Source of the DNA: an uncultured Lachnospiraceae bacterium
Lineage (GTDB): Bacteria; Bacillota; Clostridia; Lachnospirales; Lachnospiraceae
Direction: 5' to 3'
Assembly (NCBI GenBank): GCA_910588815.1
Contig: CAJUQY010000054.1
Location: 1-15,941 of the forward strand
DNA length: 15,941 nt
How positions within the stretch are numbered: the stretch's first letter is position 1; each line of letters begins with the position of its first letter. The notes beneath the pieces are model-generated. The model ran no database searches. It was given only the letters and a program-made list of their open reading frames with translations, and was not told the origin of the DNA. A program made the translations under genes and the position numbers. Shown here piece after piece: positions 1 to 7,750 of the stretch.

Positions 1-39
1 GCCTGTCTGTTATGTCATAAGACTATCAGATTATGTTTC

Positions 40-75
40 TCCCCGCAAGCCTCCCCGGGGGTTATTTTTTTATTT
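40..75 (+). terminator. Possible rho-independent terminator of a convergent gene left of the window
   Basis: A short GC stem (CCCCG at 41-45 with CGGGG at 56-60, plus a T-G wobble outside it) has a 10-nt loop and is followed on the plus strand by a T-rich run at 62-77. The polarity fits a plus-strand gene ending just outside the window, convergent with the ABC operon. The stem is short, so this is tentative. No good terminator is visible for the minus-strand operon in the last 110 bases. Confidence 0.35.
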
Positions 76-110
76 TTCTGTTCTCATTGCTTTCATGTCA
101 CAAACCAGAA

Positions 111-875
111 TCAGGTTTCTCCGGAAACAGTGTCCAGAATCCCCGCCTCAAAAAGTTCTCTGGTATATGCCTCCCTCGGATTCTTACGGATCTCCTCCGG
201 CGTCCCTGTTTCCAGGCACACCCCCTCCTTCATAACCAAAATCCGGTCACAAAGCTCCATGGCCAGCGCCAGGTCATGGGACACAAAGAGGACGGTCAAC
301 CCAAACTCCTTTTGCAGGTTCCCCAGCAGGCGGACAATCTGTGCCTGGGCCGACACATCAAGGGCGCTGGTAATCTCATCGCAGAGCAGTACCTTCGGCC
401 TTGCCGCCAATGCCCTTGCGATGGCCATCCGCTGGCACTGGCCGCCGCTCAGCTGCCCCGGATAGCGCTCGGCAAGCTCCGGCACAAGGCCCACCATACG
501 GATCAGCCGTTCCCGTTCCCCTATAAGCTCCGGGCCCCTTAACCCCCTGAGCCGCTTCAGCACTTCATCCATCGCCGGCCGTATCTTCTTCCTGGGATTA
601 AAGGAGCGGACCGCATCCTGAAACACCATCTGTACATCCAGGCACAGCTCTTCCGTTTTCTTCCCGCCAACCGCCTTTCCTGCGATGAAAACCTCACCCC
701 CGTCCGCCTGTTCCAGACAGGCAATCAGCCTGAGAAGCGTGCTTTTTCCGCTCCCGCTCTCCCCCACGATTCCCAAGGTCTCACCGGGAGCGGCCGAAAG
801 GCTCAAGCCCCGGAGAGCCCGGATCCTCCGCCCGTTTCGCATATAGGATTTTTCCAAATTTTTAACTTCAACCAT
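111..875 (-). CDS. ABC transporter ATP-binding protein, Nik/Dpp/Opp type (second ATPase)
   Basis: This is one of two cytoplasmic ATPases powering a family-5 (nickel/dipeptide/oligopeptide) importer. The 254-residue protein shows Walker A GESGSGKST at about 38-46, Q-loop Gln86, an intact LSGGQ signature at 142-146, Walker B ending at Glu167 (VLLCDE) and switch His200. The typical C-terminal segment of the DppF/NikE/OppF group (NPREAYTRELFEA) is present. The start at 875 was chosen because its ATG overlaps the upstream gene's TGA (TGATG) and AAGGAG lies 6 nt upstream. The frame stays open further upstream to 1001, but that extension overlaps the previous gene and has no domain similarity. It is the last gene of a six-gene minus-strand operon. 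The family is certain; the substrate is not. Confidence 0.93.
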   Translation of the reverse strand: MVEVKNLEKSYMRNGRRIRALRGLSLSAAPGETLGIVGESGSGKSTLLRLIACLEQADGGEVFIAGKAVGGKKTEELCLDVQMVFQDAVRSFNPRKKIRPAMDEVLKRLRGLRGPELIGERERLIRMVGLVPELAERYPGQLSGGQCQRMAIARALAARPKVLLCDEITSALDVSAQAQIVRLLGNLQKEFGLTVLFVSHDLALAMELCDRILVMKEGVCLETGTPEEIRKNPREAYTRELFEAGILDTVSGET

Positions 876-1696
876 CAGATCTCCTTCTTCCCCCGCGTCT
901 CTCCAGGAGCCGCAGTCTCTCCGACGGCGGGAACTGCCGCGATCAGACTCCTGGTATAAGGGTGTTCCGGTCTCTTGAGCACCTGCCCCGCCTCCCCGCA
1001 TTCCACCAGTTCACCACGGCACATGATCCCGATCCGTCCGGCCAGCCTGGCCGCCACACCGAGATCATGGGTCACCAGAAGCATTGCCGTTCCCGTCCGC
1101 CTCTGCATCTGCAAAAGCCCTTCGAGCACTGCCTTCCTGGAAAGGACATCCAGAGCGCTGGTCGGCTCGTCCGCAAGCAGCAGCCGGGGCTTTAAAAGGA
1201 GCGCGGCCGCAATGGCAATCCGCTGGTTCATTCCGCCGCTCATCTCATAGGGACAGGAATCCAGAATGCGCTCTCCCCCGGCAAGGCCCAGACTCTCCAG
1301 ACATTCTCCGATCTCGCCAAAGGAGTCCGGCCCCCGAAAGGAACCATGGCTTTTTAACAACTCCGCAAACTGCTTCCGGTAGCTGCGGATGGGGTTAAAA
1401 GCCGCCCCGGAATCCTGAAAGATCATGGTCATCTCCCGTCCCCAGAGTCTTCTTCTCTCTCTCCTGCCCATGCGCGAAAGCTCTCTTCCGTCATAGTACA
1501 TCTGCCCGCCCGTCAGCCGAATCCCCGTCCCGGGAAGGCCCAGGATGCTCTGAAGCAGGGTGGTCTTTCCGCTTCCGCTCTCCCCCGCCAGCGCCAGGAT
1601 TTCGCCCCTTTTTACCTCAAGGCATACATCTCTTATGGCCGGTTCCCCATAGGAGAGGCTCAGATGGTCCAATTCCAGTATCTTATCGTCCTTCAT
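875..1696 (-). CDS. ABC transporter ATP-binding protein, Nik/Dpp/Opp type (first ATPase)
   Basis: This 273-residue ATPase is the partner of the following gene; importers of this family usually carry two different ATPases. Walker A (GESGSGKTT) lies at 38-46, the Q-loop at Gln94, the signature at 153-159, Walker B (LLLADE) ends at Glu177 and switch His210 follows. The signature reads SGGMNQR instead of SGGQ, a variant that is common in DppD/OppD-like subunits. The C-terminal HPYTRSLIAAVP segment is characteristic of the oligopeptide/dipeptide/nickel ATPases. Its ATG overlaps the preceding permease's stop by 4 nt (ATGA), with a GGGGGA-type ribosome binding site, and its own stop overlaps the next gene's start by 1 nt, so translational coupling is likely. 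Confidence 0.93.
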   Translation of the reverse strand: MKDDKILELDHLSLSYGEPAIRDVCLEVKRGEILALAGESGSGKTTLLQSILGLPGTGIRLTGGQMYYDGRELSRMGRRERRRLWGREMTMIFQDSGAAFNPIRSYRKQFAELLKSHGSFRGPDSFGEIGECLESLGLAGGERILDSCPYEMSGGMNQRIAIAAALLLKPRLLLADEPTSALDVLSRKAVLEGLLQMQRRTGTAMLLVTHDLGVAARLAGRIGIMCRGELVECGEAGQVLKRPEHPYTRSLIAAVPAVGETAAPGETRGKKEI

Positions 1697-2595
1697 ACTT
1701 TCCCCCTTCCGTCAGGCTTATCTCCCCATCCGGGTAAGCGGAAACGCCGGGCAAACTTTCCTCCCGCCTGTGTTCCCGGTTCCGCCAGATCCCTCGCCGC
1801 GTCCCCCAGGCAGTTAAAAACCACCACCGTCACCACTATGGCCGCCGCCGGGGCCAGGGAAACCCAGGGGGCAAGCTGCATATAACTCCGCCCTTCGCTG
1901 ATCATGGAGCCCCACTCTGCCTGAGGCGGGATCACCCCTATCCCCAAAAAGGAGAGTCCCGCAATCCCCATCATCGTGCTTCCGATCTGTGTAGCCGCCG
2001 TCACAACCATCGGGCCGGCCACATTGGGGAAAATATGCCTGAAGAGAAGCGCGGTCCCCCCGCATCCGGAGAACCGGGCGGCCGCCACATATGTCTCCTT
2101 CTTTGCCTGCAGGGTGAGGCTCCTGGCCAGCCTGGCATAAACGGTCCAGCTTGTGATCCCCAAAGCCAAAAGTGCATTCTTCAAACCGCCGCCGAGGAGG
2201 CCGGCCACGGCGATGGCCAGCACCATCTGGGGAAAGGCCAGCAGAACATCCGCCAGCCTCATCACGGCCTCGTCCAGAATTCCCTCGTAGTACCCGCAGA
2301 GCATCCCCAGAAAGGTTCCCACGAGAAACGATACTGCCACCAGGCAGGCGGCGCCAAACACAGACACCGGCGCCCCGGAGAGCACCCTGGAAAGCACACA
2401 CCTCCCATATTCGTCCGTTCCCAGAGGAAACTCGGCACAGGGCGCCTGTTTTATGGCCTGCATATGGGTTTTCGCCGGGTCATTTGGCGCCATGGCGGGA
2501 GCCAGCGCCGCCAGGCACAGCAGCAAACCTGCCAGGACCAGAAAGAAAAGGAACCGGCGAGAGGTCTTTCCTCGAAAAAATGGACTCGTTCTCAT
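1693..2595 (-). CDS. ABC transporter permease, NikC/DppC/OppC type
   Basis: This is an integral membrane permease (300 aa) of the binding-protein-dependent transport family. An N-terminal membrane anchor (about residues 14-36) precedes the soluble loop containing FPLGTDEYGRCVLSR, a hallmark of the DppC/NikC subunit. A multi-span core follows, and the cytoplasmic EAA loop that docks on the ATPases reads AARFSGCGGTALLFRHIFPN. The LSFLGIGVIPPQAEWG segment is likewise typical. It overlaps the upstream permease and the downstream ATPase by 4 nt each (ATGA junctions). Together with the next gene upstream it would form the heterodimeric channel. The substrate cannot be deduced from the permease alone. 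Confidence 0.93.
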   Translation of the reverse strand: MRTSPFFRGKTSRRFLFFLVLAGLLLCLAALAPAMAPNDPAKTHMQAIKQAPCAEFPLGTDEYGRCVLSRVLSGAPVSVFGAACLVAVSFLVGTFLGMLCGYYEGILDEAVMRLADVLLAFPQMVLAIAVAGLLGGGLKNALLALGITSWTVYARLARSLTLQAKKETYVAAARFSGCGGTALLFRHIFPNVAGPMVVTAATQIGSTMMGIAGLSFLGIGVIPPQAEWGSMISEGRSYMQLAPWVSLAPAAAIVVTVVVFNCLGDAARDLAEPGTQAGGKFARRFRLPGWGDKPDGRGKV

Positions 2596-3542
2596 GGCCT
2601 CCCCTCCCCCTGATCCCAGATCCTCGGATCCAGTTTATGGTAAAGAAGGTCGGTAACCAAGTTCACCGTCACAAAGAGCAGCGCCATCACGAGCACAAGC
2701 CCCTGCACCATCGGATAATCCCTGGCCGTAATCGCGTCCATCATCAGCTTTCCGATCCCCGGCCAGAGGAAAATACTCTCCACCACCACACTTCCGGCCA
2801 TGAGTGTGCCCCCCGCCATGCCCACCACCGTGATGACGGAAATCAGGGAATTGCGGAGCACATTGCGAAGCAGCACCACAGACTCCTTAACGCCCCTGGA
2901 CCTTGCCCCCGCCACATACGGTTTGCAAAGCTGTTCCAGAACTGCCGCGCGGACCTGTCTGGTAAACTGACAAAGCAGAGGTATCGCCAGTGTGAGAGCC
3001 GGCAAAAACAAGCCCCTCACCGACCGGTTGGCAATGATGGGGAACAGCTTCGTTTTCAGACACAAAAAATACATGAGAAGCACGGCGATGAGAAAATTCG
3101 GCAGTGAATTTCCCAGAAAGGTCAATATCCCTATGAGCTTATCCCCAATCCCATTCTGCCGCACTGCCGAATACATTCCCAGGGGAATGGCCAAAAGGAG
3201 TGCCGACAAAAGGCTTGTGAGCGACAAAAGCAATGTATTTTTTAATCCCTTCGCCAGCTTTTCTCCCACAGGCAGTCCGTCATTTAAGGATTCCCCAAAA
3301 TCCCCGCGGACCGCCCTCATGAGCCAGCTCCCATACTGTATAAGCAGCGGCCGGCCAAGTCCCATATCCTCCCTGGCCTGCTCCAAAACCTCTTCGGTGA
3401 CTGCGATCCCCCCCGCGGTGAGCTTCCTCTGGGCCGGATCCCCCGGCGATACATACATCAGCAAAAATACGAGAAAGGTGACACCAAGCAAAACCAAGAC
3501 CAGTTGAAACAGCCGCCTTCCGATATAACGCTTCACATTCAT
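2592..3542 (-). CDS. ABC transporter permease, NikB/DppB/OppB type
   Basis: This is the first of the two channel subunits (316 aa). It shows the family's N-terminal signature (YIGRRLFQLVLVLLGVTFLV followed by SPGDPA), about six membrane spans, and an EAA-type loop (AGARSRGVKESVVLLRNVLRN). The C-terminal motif VVESIFLWPGIGKLMMDAI and the closing LDPRI are standard for DppB/NikB. The start at 3542 is preceded by a GGGTGG-type ribosome binding site. It lies 60 bp downstream of the binding-protein gene, separated from it by a strong hairpin, and overlaps the next permease by 4 nt. Confidence 0.93.
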   Translation of the reverse strand: MNVKRYIGRRLFQLVLVLLGVTFLVFLLMYVSPGDPAQRKLTAGGIAVTEEVLEQAREDMGLGRPLLIQYGSWLMRAVRGDFGESLNDGLPVGEKLAKGLKNTLLLSLTSLLSALLLAIPLGMYSAVRQNGIGDKLIGILTFLGNSLPNFLIAVLLMYFLCLKTKLFPIIANRSVRGLFLPALTLAIPLLCQFTRQVRAAVLEQLCKPYVAGARSRGVKESVVLLRNVLRNSLISVITVVGMAGGTLMAGSVVVESIFLWPGIGKLMMDAITARDYPMVQGLVLVMALLFVTVNLVTDLLYHKLDPRIWDQGEGRP

Positions 3543-3565
3543 AGATTACCACCCAAACCTCAGCA

Positions 3566-3587
3566 GGGGGAGCCCTGCGGCTCCCCC
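3566..3587 (-). other. Intercistronic GC-rich stem-loop between binding protein and permease genes
   Basis: A perfect 9-bp inverted repeat (GGGGGAGCC / GGCTCCCCC) with a 4-nt loop lies in the 60-bp gap after the binding-protein gene. No T-run follows it in the direction of transcription, so it is not a classical terminator. Such hairpins after binding-protein genes are known to protect the upstream mRNA from 3' exonucleases, which raises binding protein over membrane components. That role here is inference. Confidence 0.6.
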
Positions 3588-3602
3588 GAATTTCTTCTTT
3601 CC

Positions 3603-5189
3603 TTATTGTATATCCGAATTCGCATCGATACCATAAAAATCATAGGGCAATTGCTCGGCAAAGCCCGTCACCCCGGACAAGGTGACCGTCACCTTATTGA
3701 ACAGCCCCACATAGCCAAAGGCATGGTCGTCAATGGCTATCTGTATGATCTGGTTGGCAAGCTGTGCACGTCTTTCCGTGTCCACCTCATATTTCAGTTC
3801 ATCAATCAGACGCTCACACTCCGGATCATCGAAGCCGCCCACATCAAAATACGCGCCGTCCCGAAGGGTACTGTCGATGAAGTAATAGGGGTCGCCCGCC
3901 TTATCTGCGATCATGCAGTAGAGCGCCAGATCAAAATCCCCCGTGGCAATATACGTGGCGTCCGGATCCTCCTCACAGGTCAAATGGGAATTGATTCCCA
4001 CCTCCTTCAGCTGCTCCTGGATCAGAAGCGCCAGAGAGTCCAGTGAGCGGGACGCATAGTAGGCGATATTCAAATCCAGCTCTTCTCCATCCTTCTCATA
4101 AAAGCCGTTTTTATTCAGTGTGTATCCGGCTCCCTCCAGGGAAGCCTTCGCCCCCTCCGGATTGACATCCGGAACGGTGACCTTGCCATAAGCGCTGCTC
4201 TCCGCAAAGGGACCCTTCGCCGCACTCACCGTTCCCTGCAGGAAAGAAGCAATGGCCTCCTTATCCACAGCCAGGGTGACAGCCTCCCGGACTCCATCCT
4301 CCAGCCGATTCTCATTCAGAATATAAAACTGCAGCCTGGAAGCCGGAAGTACCGTGAGATGGTAGCTGTCCGGGTCAGCCGCATAGAGCTCCATGGCCGA
4401 GGCCGTGACAAAATCGTAGCAGTCAATCTCTCCGTTTTGGAGTGCCATCTGCCTGGTGTCATCCTCCGGCATGTAGTAGAAGACCGCACCGCTTAGCTTT
4501 GCGCTGCCATTCCAATAATTCTCGTTCCGGCTCACCTTGACGGTTCCCTTCGGCTCAAACTCCGATGCCACGAAGGGCCCCGTGCAGATGGGACTGTTGT
4601 CAATATCTGCGGAGTCATCCAAATCCATGATTGCCAGCTCCGGGCTTGCCAGGTCATTCATCATGGTCGGATAGACCTCCGGCGTGGTGATCGTCAGGGT
4701 TCTCTCGTCCACAGCCGCCATCTCGTACTCGCCAAGATAAGCAAAACGCTCATTCTTCTCCGCCGCTCTCCTCAGATTTCGGACTACCATGTCGGCAGTC
4801 AGCGCTTTCCCATTGGAAAAAGCCGCTTCCTTTTTCAGTGTAATCGTCCAGGTTTTACCCTCGCTCTCTGCCTTCTCCGCAAGCCAGGGTTCCACCTCAT
4901 AGTTGGCATTGAGCTTGAAAAGCTCCTCCGTCATTCCGTAAACATTGGTATACCAGCCATTGTAATCCAGATGGGCATCCATGGAGGCGATGTTAAAGCT
5001 CACCCCCGCCTTCAGGAACTTTTCCTCGCCGGAGCCGGCCCCATCGGCCTTTTCCTCAGCAGAGCTCCCACCGTCCGTCTCGCTTCCGGCTGTGTTCGTT
5101 TCCTCCCCGTCTGCCTGCCCCGTCTTCGTGCCGCAGGCCAGAGGGACCATCATCAATACAGCCAAAAGCCATACCACAATTCTCTTCAT
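3603..5189 (-). CDS. Family-5 extracellular solute-binding lipoprotein (NikA/DppA/OppA-like)
   Basis: This is the extracytoplasmic receptor of the importer encoded downstream (528 aa, usual length for SBP_bac_5). The N-terminus is a lipoprotein signal with a lipobox ending at Cys19 (VPLAC), followed by a Gly/Glu/Ser/Thr-rich linker to about residue 57. Family landmarks are the KTWTITLKKEAAFSNGKALT stretch, CTGPFVASEF, and RNENYW followed by an FYYMPEDDTRQMALQNGEID-type segment. The KTWT..L..FSNG pattern and its spacing resemble NikA more than DppA by eye. Nickel, nickel-chelate, opine and short-peptide ligands all remain possible because binding residues cannot be aligned here. GGAGG lies 5 nt before the ATG at 5189. 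It is the second gene of the operon, 92 bp after the methyltransferase. Confidence 0.9.
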   Translation of the reverse strand: MKRIVVWLLAVLMMVPLACGTKTGQADGEETNTAGSETDGGSSAEEKADGAGSGEEKFLKAGVSFNIASMDAHLDYNGWYTNVYGMTEELFKLNANYEVEPWLAEKAESEGKTWTITLKKEAAFSNGKALTADMVVRNLRRAAEKNERFAYLGEYEMAAVDERTLTITTPEVYPTMMNDLASPELAIMDLDDSADIDNSPICTGPFVASEFEPKGTVKVSRNENYWNGSAKLSGAVFYYMPEDDTRQMALQNGEIDCYDFVTASAMELYAADPDSYHLTVLPASRLQFYILNENRLEDGVREAVTLAVDKEAIASFLQGTVSAAKGPFAESSAYGKVTVPDVNPEGAKASLEGAGYTLNKNGFYEKDGEELDLNIAYYASRSLDSLALLIQEQLKEVGINSHLTCEEDPDATYIATGDFDLALYCMIADKAGDPYYFIDSTLRDGAYFDVGGFDDPECERLIDELKYEVDTERRAQLANQIIQIAIDDHAFGYVGLFNKVTVTLSGVTGFAEQLPYDFYGIDANSDIQ

Positions 5190-5281
5190 TCTTTCCTCCG
5201 CAGCTTCTTTTCTATTTTATGGCTGCTCCCCTTCCACAGCCGCCTCTTTTCACCGCTCCCCGTCCCAGATTTCCCGTTCCG

Positions 5282-6040
5282 CTATTTTACGGCTCTCACC
5301 ATAAACATCGGCGTGGAGGCATAATTGATCTTTTCCACCTCGCTCCAGACCCGCGACCAGATCCTGCAGTCTGTCCGGATGCTCCTGGCGCCGATCTTTT
5401 TGAGGGTCCGGATATCCCACTCCGGCCTCTTCACCGGGCTTAAGGGAATCTGTCTGGCAATCTCCTCCATGGCGGCCACGTCCGTGCAGACATAATGGTC
5501 TTCCACCCCGCGTTCTTCGGCCCGCCTCCTGTCCGCCTCGTACTCCTCGCGTTTTCCCGCGTCAAACAGATGCGCATACCAGTTGGCATCGAAATTAAGG
5601 AGAATACCGCCGGGCCGCAGCACCCGCATCCACTCGGCATATGCCCTGTCCGGCTCCTCCAAATCCCAGGTCAAATTCCTGGAAACCACCACGTCAAAGC
5701 TTTCGTCCGCAAACTCCAGCTTCTGGACATCCATCTGCCTCCAGTCGATCCGCCCCGCATACTCCCCCGCATTCTCCCTGGCCTTGCAGAGCATCTCACT
5801 GGTGCAGTCCACCGCCGTCACCTGATAGCCTGCCCTCGCCAGGATGATGGCAAAAAAGCCGGGGCCGGTCCCCATGTCCAAAACCTTTATCCCGGAAGGC
5901 TCCCTCTTCGGAAATCCTTCCTTAAGGACCGCAAGCCATTTCTCCTTCTGTGCTCCGGCCAATTCCTCCCGGTTCGTCTGCGAATACCCCTCCGCCCGGT
6001 TCGTCCAATACGCCTGTATCTTTCCCAGCATGTTTCCCAT
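5282..6040 (-). CDS. Class I SAM-dependent methyltransferase
   Basis: This is a cytoplasmic small-molecule-type methyltransferase (252 aa). It begins with the YWTNRAEGYS motif seen in many UbiE-like Firmicutes enzymes. Motif I (VLDMGTGPGFFAI, about 53-65) binds SAM, Asp78 in AVDCT would contact the ribose, and SRNLTWDLEEPDRAYAEWMRVLRPGG-type motifs (from about 120) complete the Rossmann fold. The methyl acceptor is unknown. The start at 6040 was chosen because GGTGAG lies 6 nt upstream and the protein then begins just before the conserved motif. An in-frame ATG at 6091 would add 17 unconserved residues and sits in the loop of a predicted hairpin. It is the first gene of the importer operon, so its product or target may be linked to the transported ligand. 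Confidence 0.88.
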   Translation of the reverse strand: MGNMLGKIQAYWTNRAEGYSQTNREELAGAQKEKWLAVLKEGFPKREPSGIKVLDMGTGPGFFAIILARAGYQVTAVDCTSEMLCKARENAGEYAGRIDWRQMDVQKLEFADESFDVVVSRNLTWDLEEPDRAYAEWMRVLRPGGILLNFDANWYAHLFDAGKREEYEADRRRAEERGVEDHYVCTDVAAMEEIARQIPLSPVKRPEWDIRTLKKIGARSIRTDCRIWSRVWSEVEKINYASTPMFMVRAVK

Positions 6041-6068
6041 CGTCTGCTCACCGTCCCTGTTTTTATAT

Positions 6069-6099
6069 AAAAAGTCCTTTTTCCTGTACATAAAAAGGA
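6069..6099 (-). other. Hairpin in the leader of the methyltransferase operon (possible weak attenuator)
   Basis: An 8-bp perfect stem (6075-6082 with 6092-6099) and 9-nt loop are followed on the minus strand by CTTTTT. The stem is AT-rich, so any termination would be weak. The loop contains the in-frame upstream ATG (6091-6089). It may be chance, a leaky attenuator, or a structure that hides the upstream start. Confidence 0.25.
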
Positions 6100-6153
6100 T
6101 CCCCCGGAAGGCTTGTTCCTATGGACAATCCACCGGTTTCCTCTGCACGAAAA

Positions 6154-6182
6154 AGTATATCATGCACAGAAAACGCCCACAA
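6154..6182 (-). promoter_or_regulatory. Sigma-A promoter with extended -10 for the methyltransferase/importer operon
   Basis: Reading the minus strand, TTGTGG (-35), a 17-nt spacer and TATACT (-10) are present, with TG one base upstream of the -10 (TGATATACT), i.e. an extended -10 that would compensate for the weaker -35. Transcription would start near 6147, about 107 nt before the chosen methyltransferase start. Confidence 0.65.
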
Positions 6183-6237
6183 GCCCCCCATGGGGATATT
6201 ATTTTTACTTCCAGTCTTTTACAGACGAGGGCCGGCC

Positions 6238-7348
6238 CTATCTCACCACCGCGACATAAACCGTAATCCTGCTGCCGCTCTCGTTTCTCGCATATGCCTT
6301 GTAGCTGCCGCTCTCCAAAATGGTGAAGGTGTGGCCGTAAGCTCCCTTCCCGGAAACGCCCCGCAGGTAGCCGTTGGGCTGGTCCAGGCCGATCCCCGTG
6401 GCGGAGCCGGCCGGATCCGGGTTCACCGAGATCGTCACCCTGCTCCCCTTCTCCGCATAGAAGGCTCCTGTCCGGTTCAAGGTGTCGGCGGATATAGTCC
6501 ACGTATATGCATTTGCACTTTTTACATTCAAATTATCCTCCACATCCACGATGGCCAGGCTCTCGTCGGGGAGCCACTCCACCTCCTCGGACACCTCCGG
6601 TTCGGGCCCCGGTTCCTCATACTCCGTCCTCTCCGTCGCGGCGTATACGACGCCGTACAGAGCCTCCACCCCTTTGCCTGCCGCCAGGACAGTCCCCGAC
6701 AGGGTCAGTAAAAAGCATGCGGCAAGCAGCGCCAATACCGCCCTTCTCAGTTCTCTTTTCGGATTGTGCTTCTTCATCTTCCTAATCCTCCCCTCCAATT
6801 CTTCTTTGCTTGTCCTGAGTCCCATCCCCGTGCAGAAACAGGTTCCCTCCTCCGGCACATTATCGATCACCGCTCCAAAATACCGCTTCCAGTCCCCCTG
6901 TTTTTCCGCGCCATAACACAGGTGCAGGTCAGAGTGAATATCGCCCCACTTATCCACCTCTTCAAATAGCTTTTTTGTCAGCGGGTTAAACCACTGAATC
7001 CAACTGAGCCAGACGCATAAGCTTTTGAGAAGCAGATCCCCCTGTCTGTAATGCCAGAGTTCATGCTCCAAAATAACCCGCAGTTCATACTCCCCATAAG
7101 GCTTTTCAGGGAGAAAAATGCGGCCTCGGAAAACACCGACGATAAAGGGGCCCTGTGTCACAGTCACTGAAGGTTCCTGCCTGCCAGGTCAAAAAGAAAT
7201 ATAAAACAGGAAGAAGGAAAAATACAAACGTAAGTATCAACCCATCACGGATACCATAAATCCTTTCCTGTTTTTCCAGAACCAAGCTTCCACAGTCCAA
7301 AAGCAATGCTGCCCGTCAACGTAGTCAAAAAAAACATAAGACATACAT
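6238..7348 (-). pseudogene. Degenerate M56 (BlaR1/MecR1-like) membrane sensor peptidase
   Basis: Three fragments in different frames together match an M56 sensor. Fragment 1 starts at an ATG overlapping the repressor's TAA (7350-7346, TAATG); after a short frame loss at a run of eight T's it continues as FFLTTLTGSIAFGLWKL. Fragment 2, in a second frame (to about 7180), carries VLEKQERIYGIRDGLILTFV and a second membrane span. Fragment 3 (from about 7185; first usable start GTG at 7167, 309 codons) begins at PFIVGVFRGRIFLP and includes the zinc-protease motif HELWH (residues 35-39 of the fragment), WGDIHSD downstream, a membrane span at about 140-162 and a C-terminal extracellular domain of about 100 residues. 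Relative to intact family members, roughly 100 or more residues between fragments 2 and 3 are missing. The C-terminal domain is not a penicillin-binding transpeptidase module. An automated annotation might call 6238-7167 an intact gene. Confidence 0.8.
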
Positions 7349-7737
7349 TAATCAAGTTCATCGAGATATCTCCTGAGTTCTTCTTTTTCTTCTTTTTTCA
7401 ATCCGTCTCCCAGCGCCATGATCGCATAGGACGTCCTGCTCTGCCTCCAAAAGTCTGCCCAGTGCTTCGCCTGATCCTTTACATAACTGTCCTTGTCAAC
7501 CAGAGGGATATAAATCCGGTCGTCATTCTCCGTCCGCTCAATCCTTACATACCCCTTCTCCGCCAGATGCCCGATATGTCCGTAAATGATCTGACCATAT
7601 AACTTCTCCTCGCGTCCCTCGTTCACCCGCTTCCGCACAGTCTTCGTTGTCGCCACCCCTCCCTCCTCCGTGATCTCCCAAACAGCCCGCATGACCTCCT
7701 GCTCAGAGGGTGTCATATCTTTATCTTTTCTTTTCAT
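7348..7737 (-). CDS. BlaI/MecI/CopY family transcriptional repressor
   Basis: This 129-residue winged-helix repressor binds operator DNA as a dimer and is normally released by proteolysis triggered by a BlaR1/MecR1-type sensor. MTPSEQEVMRAVWE near the N-terminus and the recognition region TTKTVRKRVNEG through YGHIGHLAEKGYV (about 28-65) are diagnostic, followed by an acidic/basic helical dimerisation tail. AGGAGG lies exactly 6 nt before the ATG at 7737, deciding the start; the frame is open to 7782 but those codons overlap the upstream gene. Its TAA shares bases with the start of the broken M56 gene, the classic blaI-blaR1 arrangement. With that sensor degraded, the repressor may be constitutive or obey another protease. 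Target genes are unknown; autoregulation is likely. Confidence 0.92.
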   Translation of the reverse strand: MKRKDKDMTPSEQEVMRAVWEITEEGGVATTKTVRKRVNEGREEKLYGQIIYGHIGHLAEKGYVRIERTENDDRIYIPLVDKDSYVKDQAKHWADFWRQSRTSYAIMALGDGLKKEEKEELRRYLDELD

Positions 7738-7750
7738 CCCGTTCCTCCTG

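Noticed and set aside
2172..3107. A 311-codon plus-strand frame opposite the two permeases
   Set aside because: It crosses the boundary of two overlapping permease genes and is rich in Pro, Arg and His, typical of the antisense of membrane-protein genes.
6119..6502. A 127-codon minus-strand frame within the M56 C-terminal region
   Set aside because: It overlaps the better supported M56 frame and runs through the promoter of the next operon; the residues show no domain character.
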